Made by a program: the position numbers and the translations under genes. From Salminus brasiliensis (taxonomy: Eukaryota; Chordata; Actinopteri; Characiformes; Bryconidae): a stretch of DNA of 64,000 bases. The DNA lies in contig NC_132901.1 in the NCBI RefSeq assembly GCF_030463535.1, positions 6,109,364 through 6,173,363 of the forward strand, given 5' to 3'. The notes under the pieces were generated by a model. The model saw only the letters and a list, made by a program, of their open reading frames with translations, did not search any database and had not been told where the DNA came from. Within the stretch, counting starts at the first letter, position 1, and each line of letters opens with the position of its first letter. Positions 57,187 to 64,000 of the stretch are shown here, piece after piece.

Positions 57187-59208
57187 AGAAATTAAAATAT
57201 ATTCAAGGGAATTTCAGGCATAATAATGGCATATTATAACCACATTGTAAGAATATTATATTATAAGTAGAATAAAAGTCAGACTTAATGTACGTAAGAG
57301 TTGTAAGGATGTACTGTGGTGTGTGTGGAATTCAGGTTTTGCAGTCCTTGTCTGGAAATGTGTGTCAGGAGAAGACCCCCAGTTTGATTATGAAGTAGGA
57401 CCAGAGTCAAAACATTTGTTGAGCCTGAATGGACCTGAATAGATCTGTTTCTTGCACACCTTTCCTGTCTATTTTCTCTGATTCTGCCTGATCTGTGGCT
57501 CTGATTATGTCATGTCAGAGCTGTGTCCCTACACTGAGCAAATGCTGAGTACATGGCTGCAGATCTCTGTAATATGTAATTAAATCTGTAATTACCTCAG
57601 AATCTGGTTTGAGTGATCGGATTACAGTGTGTCCTCAAAATGCATTGTATCACCCTTACATTTGTACTTTGTACCAACATCCTTTTGTTCATCTGTAGTC
57701 ACATTTCCAAAACTCTTAATACACTCATCTCAACATCCATCCACTGTGAACTATACATTTAACACACTTAATGTTGTTTTTGCTCAATATGCAGTACATT
57801 AACATGTTTCTAAAATGCTTAAAGTTCCTCCAAGCTCACCCACTTCCAAAACTCTGGATTTTTTTGTTTGTTTGTCTAATTTACAAATGCTTATACACAG
57901 CACACCAGAAATGAAAACTCAATGTTCAAAACCTTCAATATAAATACATAACATCTAACATTTTTGAAGGTACCGATTGTTAAAACATTGAGAAATGTTG
58001 TACTATACGGACAAAAATACACCTTAGCCAAAACATCCTAGTCAAGACTTCACTGAGTCTGGCCTTCAGACCTGTGGGAGATGCAGGTGAACTACAGAAG
58101 TGGTCCCAGTAGAAAAAAAAATGAAAATGTTTTGATTATGTTTATATCACACAGTTAGGTCATATATGGATAGTGGCAAATTTTATGTTATTTTATGTTA
58201 CAACTGGTTCATTGTCCAGGGCAAACTGTAAGGAATCAGGAATGTGGATTATCCCATTCTGTTTCTGTCATTTGCATAAACAAGCCATTGTTTTCAAATT
58301 TTGAGCATCAGGATTTACAAATTGTCTGGCTCAAGAAAAGAAACCTGCTAATGTGGGAGTGAGAATGAAGAACACGATCAGGAAGTGAATTCTCAATCTG
58401 CTTTCTTGTCTGTACTTTTCCTGTGGGCTTGTGAAATGTCATCAGTTGCAGCCCAAGTACTGTTCCATTCAAAGGTTCACATCTAGCCAAGTAAAGTGTC
58501 AATGGCCAGATGTGTTCTTGTTCCGCTCATATTATTGAGGATGTGTCAGTACGTGACTTGTGTGGACCTGGCGCAGCCAAATATCCCAGAATGCATTGCG
58601 CAGCACACTGATGTTCCAAGTGTGAAATTATTGTAAAGTGTCATCCCTTTCTCTGGAGTTTGTACTCATGAGTCAAACTTGCAGAGTCAGTAATTCCAAG
58701 TACACCCCTGGGTCCAGTTTTTATATACTAGTCAGGTCCTGATGCATCCTCAATAACATGGGTGGAACAATAACACATCTGGGCTGGACTGTACTTGGCT
58801 ACATGTAAACTTTTAAATGGAACAGTCCACAGGAACACAAGTACGGACAAGAATGCAGATTGAGAATCGGCCTTGTCATTGACTCTGAGCCAACCTCTCC
58901 CTGAGGGACAGCATCTAGAACAACAAACTAGGGAATTCATAGATGTTTCAGCAGCTCATAATTCAGAACAGAGATTACAAAGCAAATCACAAGTGTGACA
59001 ACACCTTGTGGATGTCACAAAAAATTAAACTAAATAATTGTACTAATGAAGTTGCAGGAGAGAGGCGTCAAAACACAAGGAGATTTAATGTTTTAATGCT
59101 GTGATTAATGTTGTGATTTCATACTGCAGTGGAGGGAGTAGAGTGAGAGCTCTCTGGCAGCAGCTTGATGGGGATCTGCTTTATCCTGGTCAGAGGCTAG
59201 GTAGGTCT
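57187..59208. other. intergenic stretch after CLEC-C
   Basis: No gene is supported. The first 100 bases parallel the CLEC-B 3' flank (TATTATAAGTAGAATAAA). The rest has unclassified AT-rich DNA and short frames without domains. Confidence 0.4.
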
Positions 59209-59818
59209 AGATCTAACAACCTCAAACAGGTGCTTCTAATTTAGAATAATAAGTGGAGTGGAGGTGGACTTTTTAGAGGCGGACTAACAGGTCTTTGAGG
59301 GCCAGAATTTTTGCTGATTGGCAGGTGTTCAAATACTTATTTGCAGCAGTAACACACAAATAAATTATTTAAAAATCATACATTGTGATTAATTTTAGAT
59401 TATGGACATGCACCTAAGATGAGAACTTGCAAAGTCGCAGGGTATTCAAATACTTGTATATACATATATACATATATATAGTTGTTAGATCTCACCTATA
59501 CATATATATGTATATATGTATATACAAGTATTTGAACACCCTGCGACTTTGCAAGTTCTCCCACTTAGAAATCATGGAGGGATCTGAAATTTTCATCTTA
59601 GGTGCATGTCCACTGTGAGAGACATAATCTAAAAAAAATCACAATGTATGATTTTTAAATAATTTATTTGTGTGTTACTGCTGCAAATAAGTATTTGAAC
59701 ACCTGCCAATCAGCAAAAATTCTGGCCCTCAAAGACCTGTTAGTCCGCCTCTAAAAAGTCCACCTCCACTCCACTTATTATTCTAAATTATAAGCACCTG
59801 TTTGAGGTTGTTAGATCT
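59209..59818. repeat. large inverted repeat made of Tc1 terminal repeats
   Basis: The left arm (59209 to about 59480) is the reverse complement of the right arm (about 59497-59818). Outer tips: AGATCTAACAACCTCAAACA and its complement. Inner tips: TATACAAGTATTTGAACACC in the right arm. The left arm lacks two pieces, about 13 and 36 bases. The centre is TA-rich and holds a third copy of GTTGTTAGATCTCACC (59481-59496), which also ends the right arm. The arms match the terminal region of a fish Tc1 family whose tip reads CAAGTATTTGAACACC. Confidence 0.88.
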
Positions 59819-59822
59819 CACC

Positions 59823-60185
59823 TTGTGGCGTATCAATGATCCTAAGAAAGGTGAGGAATCAGCCCAGAACTACACGGGAGGAGCTGGTCAATGACCTGAA
59901 GAGAGCTGGCACCACTGTTTCCAAGGTTACTGTGGGTAATACACTAAGACGTCATAGTTTAAAGTCATGCATGGCACGAAAGGTTCCCCTGCTTAAATCA
60001 GTAAGTCCAGGCCCGTCTTAAGTTTGCCCATGACCATTTGGATGATCCAGAGGAGTCATGGGAGAAAGTTCTGTGGTCAGATGAGACTTTGGGGAACAAC
60101 CTCCTTCCCTCAGAGCACTGAAAATGGGTCGTGGCTGGGTCATCTGGTCATGAGGAATGGGCCAAAATCACTCATGATTACACAA
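59823..60185 (+). mobile_element. Tc1-like transposase fragment
   Basis: Continues from the right arm of the inverted repeat. Frames read [55 protein letters not shown], then HDHLDDPEESWEKVLWSDET after a shift near 60010. The catalytic part is then missing: the text jumps to SLRALKMGRGWVI-like sequence and ends at a (TA)n run. Internal deletion and both termini altered. Confidence 0.8.
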
Positions 60186-60195
60186 CCACATCATA

Positions 60196-60196
<1 letters not shown>

Positions 60197-60255
<59 letters not shown>
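60197..60255. repeat. (TA)n microsatellite
   Basis: About 29 TA units directly at the truncated end of the Tc1 fragment. Confidence 0.95.
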
Positions 60256-60259
<4 letters not shown>

Positions 60260-60319
60260 GTAACGGGTTATGTGACATTTTTTCTCTCTCTATACTACAC
60301 ATTTTCAGGAAGTAAACAA

Positions 60320-60475
60320 GGACTTTTAATTTGAAATATAATTCAACGCTACTAAAATAAACGACACAGGCTCGCAGTACTTCGCCAGAGAGGATTCATG
60401 ATTTCACGGCTGCTTAACGTAAATGATCTTTGACTTCGCCAGAAGGATGGAGCTACACTGAGTGAGCGAGTCATG
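60320..60475 (+). other. ZNF unit 4, non-coding exon 1 and promoter-proximal block
   Basis: GGACTTTTAATTTGAAATAT, CAGAGAGGATTCATGATTTC, TGATCTTTGACTTCGCCAGA, GAGCTACACTGAGTGAGCGA and the donor ATG then GTGAGAACTC (GT at 60476-60477). This is the same block that precedes ZNF units 1-3. It is followed at 62128 by the matching exon 2. No zinc-finger exon occurs before the window ends, so the coding exon is expected downstream. Confidence 0.65.
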
Positions 60476-60479
60476 GTGA

Positions 60480-62127
60480 GAACTCTCCTTTTCTGGCGTT
60501 ATGTATCTCTAGCGCTGGCTAGTCTGTGGGCATCATTTCTTAATCTAAAGACGGTTAGCCGATGCTGGCAACTTCGTCAAATGAACCGTTGAATCAACCC
60601 ATTAACGTTTTCATCCCTTAAAATCAAACACCAATAAAATCAAGTGGTAAAAAATCGACCTTGTAAACGTGCTCAAGCCTCAAGGTCTCGTTTGAGAAAT
60701 GTCGACCAGGTCGACTTTGGCCCAAGCGCTGTTTACCCTCACAGGCGTCAGAAAAAGGCCACAGTATAGCGTCTACACTTCTCTGTAAATTAGCTAGTGC
60801 TACATCCATAAAACCAACTACAACCACAGATAGCCACCTAGTTAGCGATAATTAAAGTGTTCCAGACCTTTTCTGTAATTCTGAGCCAGAAACGATTTTA
60901 ATGCATTTCCATTAAGATCATACCCGTATTCTACAACTAATATAACCAATGGCTTCTCCAAGTTCAGCAAAAAATAACAGGACTAATTACACTCTTTGCA
61001 ATGAAATGTGCAGTTGGTCAGTGTTCTTTATGCACTGACAATATCTACAATATCCTCAGAAAAGGATATTGTATAGTACAATTACAAAATATTTCACAAT
61101 ATGACAAAACAGTCGCATTGCCCACTTCTACTCCAAAATCTCCCAGGATGTCTTATAAAACCTAGCCTTGGTGGATTTTGCAATTGCTTGGGGCAGTTTT
61201 TCTTTTGGAAAGTCCAGTGATGCCCAAGCTTTGGTGAGCTGTGATGTAGGTGACATTTGAAGAACATGATAGCAGCACACAAACCCAAGAATATCAGTAA
61301 TCTAGAAGCCATTCCTTAGGAAGCTGTTGAAGCTGTTGTTTGATTATGTGTCACGTTTGCAGCAAGTTTTAACAGGAAAAGGGTGCACTACTAAGGGTGC
61401 TTGTCAATAATGTTGAATAATTCAGAAACTGTAAAAGTAGGATTTGGAAAAATCACTTGTTATAGTAGTTGTGTTAAGCTGTTTAAATTCTTGTTTGATG
61501 CTTGTTTGGTTTATTGCAAAAAATGCTGAAAATCTAAACATTTTGCTAATAAACCTAGCACTGGGTTAATATTGGACAGACAAGCACAGCATTGGATTGT
61601 TTTGACTCAGTATATTGGGTTATTATTATATTCATCTAGCAGTAACCTAAATGCTGTGTAACTGAACTGAACTGAACCAAGCCAGGAACGGCACCTATTT
61701 CCCAGCATATTATAATTATAAACATTGCAAAAGCAGCATTATTTCACAAATCCCTGTACTCTGATGCTTAACTGATGCTTGAATACTCCATTTTTATCCA
61801 GTTTCTGTCTGTCTGATCAGAGATCTGACCTATCCAATCTGCTTGCCATAACTTTGCGTATCAGTCAGTGACAATCCGGCCCAGTGATTTCATAAATAAC
61901 ATAACCATACATTTAGTTTTTTTTCCCCTCTCTTTAGTACTACAGTAGTAGTAGTTGGGTAGCTGACTGAACTCCGCATTTCATAGTGTAGAATTTTAAA
62001 CAAACTTGTGAATTTGTGAGTTTTAACAATGTTTGAGTTTTACATGTGGTAAACTTATTTTTTTTAATTTTATTATTTATTTATTTTTTTTACTAAACCT
62101 TTTTTACTGTACCTCTTCTCGTTTAAG
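60480..62127. other. intron 1 of ZNF unit 4
   Basis: No gene is supported. Its first 120 bases parallel the start of the same intron in unit 3 (CTCTCCTTTTCTGGC, TCTAAAGACGGTT). Confidence 0.45.
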
Positions 62128-62205
62128 TGCTAACCAGCAAACTACAGTTTGAAGCAGTTACTTTGCTGATTATTTGGTCTGTCGCTACTCAACCTTTCAA
62201 AATCT
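62128..62205 (+). other. ZNF unit 4, non-coding exon 2
   Basis: Acceptor TCTCGTTTAAG, then TGCTAACCAGCAAACTACAG and onward to CTTTCAAAATCT, with the strong donor GTAAGTATG at 62206. It closely matches exon 2 of unit 2. Confidence 0.72.
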
Positions 62206-63221
62206 GTAAGTATGACACTTGTTTGGATATCTTTTGATTGTGATGTCAACTAGTGCTGCCACTAATGGCTTTTTTTTCTATTGGACAAATCTATTATTTT
62301 GGCAAAACTGCAAAAAAAGATTTACATATTAAGTGCAAAGATGTAAACAAGCATTGCAGTGGGGTATTTGTACCTGTGTGCGATCTATTGTATTTGTCAT
62401 TCCCTGTACACAGAAATGGTAAAATAATGGTTGAAATGGAGTAATTAGATATGGTTTATATCCAGTCAAGCCCAAAGTGCATGAGCACACACTGGCACCA
62501 AGGGAAAGGAAATGCAACTACACAGCACCACAAAATATTTTTGTGTGTGTGTGTATGTGTGTGTGACATAAGTTGTAAGGTCTGCATCTCTGGTGATTAA
62601 GCTAAAACTGGAGATTTTTCAGTTACTTAAACCATGCCACCAAAAGGACAAACCACCCATGCCTTTTCATTTAATGGTCAAATCAGCTGCACTATAAATC
62701 TAGATGTGCATATAAAAATGCATGTATTTTACATGTACGTGTAATAACCCCCCCAAAAAAAAAAAAGCAGAGAGAATGGGAGACATGCTGCATTCATGAC
62801 ACACGGTATGTTCTATCACAGTGTAATAATGGTTATCCCCATCATTAGTCCGCAACAACCAGGCACAGGTTCCATCATGATGTCAGCTTTTTCCAGAACC
62901 TGCATTTTTCCACATCCATATGAAAATGCTGATAATGTAGTTCTCAAAAATCATCTCTCTGGAGTTTTTTCAGAAACACTCAAGCCAAAATGCAGGCTAG
63001 GTTAAAATAAATAAATACATTAAAAAATTAAATATAAATGTTTTTAATTAGCACATTGAGTAAACCTCCATAGTGCAAGTTAGAAACAGTAAGCAAACAT
63101 CTGTGTAATGTAATCTCCAGGAGCAGCACTCTATCTTTTGCTGGTGTTTTGCCCATTAAATAAAGCCATAAAAAGCCTGGTTACTGTCTATGCAAACCAC
63201 TTTCAAAAGATCACAGATGTG

Positions 63222-63400
63222 ATATAAAGAAGCAAGGGCTACATGGGCATTGCTAAAGACCTAGGTGTACATCAATTTATTGTACACATTGTCTACAAAT
63301 GAAACAAATTCCTAAGGTTAACAGTTCCACTATGTGCCCACTATTAGAGAAATGCTGAACTTAAATGTTCATGAAGGACACCATGAAGCTTCTGCTATCC
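63222..63400 (+). other. possible Tc1-like helix-turn-helix relic
   Basis: The frame reads GIAKDLGVHQFIVHIVYK, then FHEGHHEASAI-like text, resembling the HTH and a later block of a Tc1-type transposase. The match is short, stops intervene, and no terminal repeats are visible. I rate this a weak call. Confidence 0.3.
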
Positions 63401-63916
63401 AAAAAAACAAAACAAAACAAAAACGTTGCTGCGAGTTAGCAGTGTGCACAGTCACCATGTGCATAGACCAAAGGCATACATCGCTCCTGTGAGTGTGAGA
63501 GTGATCAAAGGGCAAGCCTTTGTGAAATACCAACTTTGCTGCTTGCCACAAGCTCCCTGCCACTAGTCATGTCATAAACAATCCCCTTTGTTTGGCTCAC
63601 TTTCTCAACAGCTTTTTAATATTCAGATCATCTTTGATGCTCACTCTGGCATTTAACAATTATCTTTCATTTGGAAGAGGAAAACCCCAGTTCTACAGAT
63701 TTTTAAGGTTGACGGAGGTTGACAAGCCATTCCTTAAACCATCTGAATCTCACTGTGAGATTTCCATAGATGTGTTGTGCTGGCTAAACTATTGCCAGTC
63801 AATCAGTCTGCCAGACTTAAACATGTTCTGTGGTGAGCAGAATGTGATCATGCTATCTAAGCTACTGCTAACCAGACAGTTCAAAATGAATTGAATTATT
63901 GATTTGAGTTGGGGAC

Positions 63917-64000
63917 AGTCAAGTCAAGTGGGTTTTATTGTCATTTCAACTACATACAGAGTACACAGTGAAACGAAACAACGTTCCTCCAGGACCATGG
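63917..64000. repeat. dispersed fish repeat, cut by window end
   Basis: GTCAAGTCAAGTGGGTTTTA, TTGTCATTTCAACTACATAC and GTACACAGTGAAACGAAACA, then ACGTTCCTCCAGGACCATGG. This is the characteristic start of a repeat found many times in fish genomes; it runs off the window. Confidence 0.75.

Overview
The window looks like nuclear DNA of a ray-finned (teleost) fish. Genes are split by GT-AG introns. There are CD209-like C-type lectin receptor genes with a repeated neck, tandem C2H2 zinc-finger (ZNF) genes, many Tc1/mariner copies, L2-type LINE tails with a tRNA-derived SINE, and (TA)n microsatellites. I cannot name the species from sequence alone.

Layout. 0-6 kb: mostly non-coding, with an L2-like LINE 3' fragment (2.2-3.2 kb). 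6.1-8.9 kb (minus): a complete five-exon C-type lectin receptor (here CLEC-A) with a cytoplasmic YxxL motif, one membrane segment, about 14 neck repeats and a carbohydrate-recognition domain with EPN and WND motifs. 9.3-11.3 kb: a decayed Ty3/gypsy element. 12-13.3 kb: a local duplication. 14.8-15.7 kb (plus): a dead ZNF copy (unit 0). 17.9-18.3 kb: a relic of the SAMD3-like family. 19.3-35.7 kb: ZNF units 1 and 2 (minus, tandem) and unit 3 (plus, divergent from unit 2). Each has one coding exon preceded by two recognisable non-coding 5' exons, with Tc1 elements in the introns. 36.3-38.5 kb: Harbinger and Tc1 relics. 41.6-57.2 kb (plus): a tandem C-type lectin array. It holds CLEC-B (plausibly functional, EPN lost), stray duplicate exons of a dead copy, and CLEC-C (a pseudogene with no membrane exon). 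Gypsy, L1-type LINE and Tc1 pieces are interspersed. 59.2-60.2 kb: a fold-back of Tc1 terminal repeats plus a transposase fragment. 60.3-62.2 kb (plus): the two 5' exons of a further ZNF unit (unit 4), whose coding exon should lie beyond the window.

How it fits together. Two fast-evolving families are interleaved here. The lectins are type II membrane proteins of the CD209/CLEC4 kind, expected to bind glycans on leukocytes. The ZNFs are expected to be nuclear DNA-binding proteins. Both families show birth and death: intact genes sit beside copies broken by frameshifts, lost start codons, lost splice donors or deleted exons. Gene models come from reading splice sites and homologous copies within the window; there is no transcript evidence.
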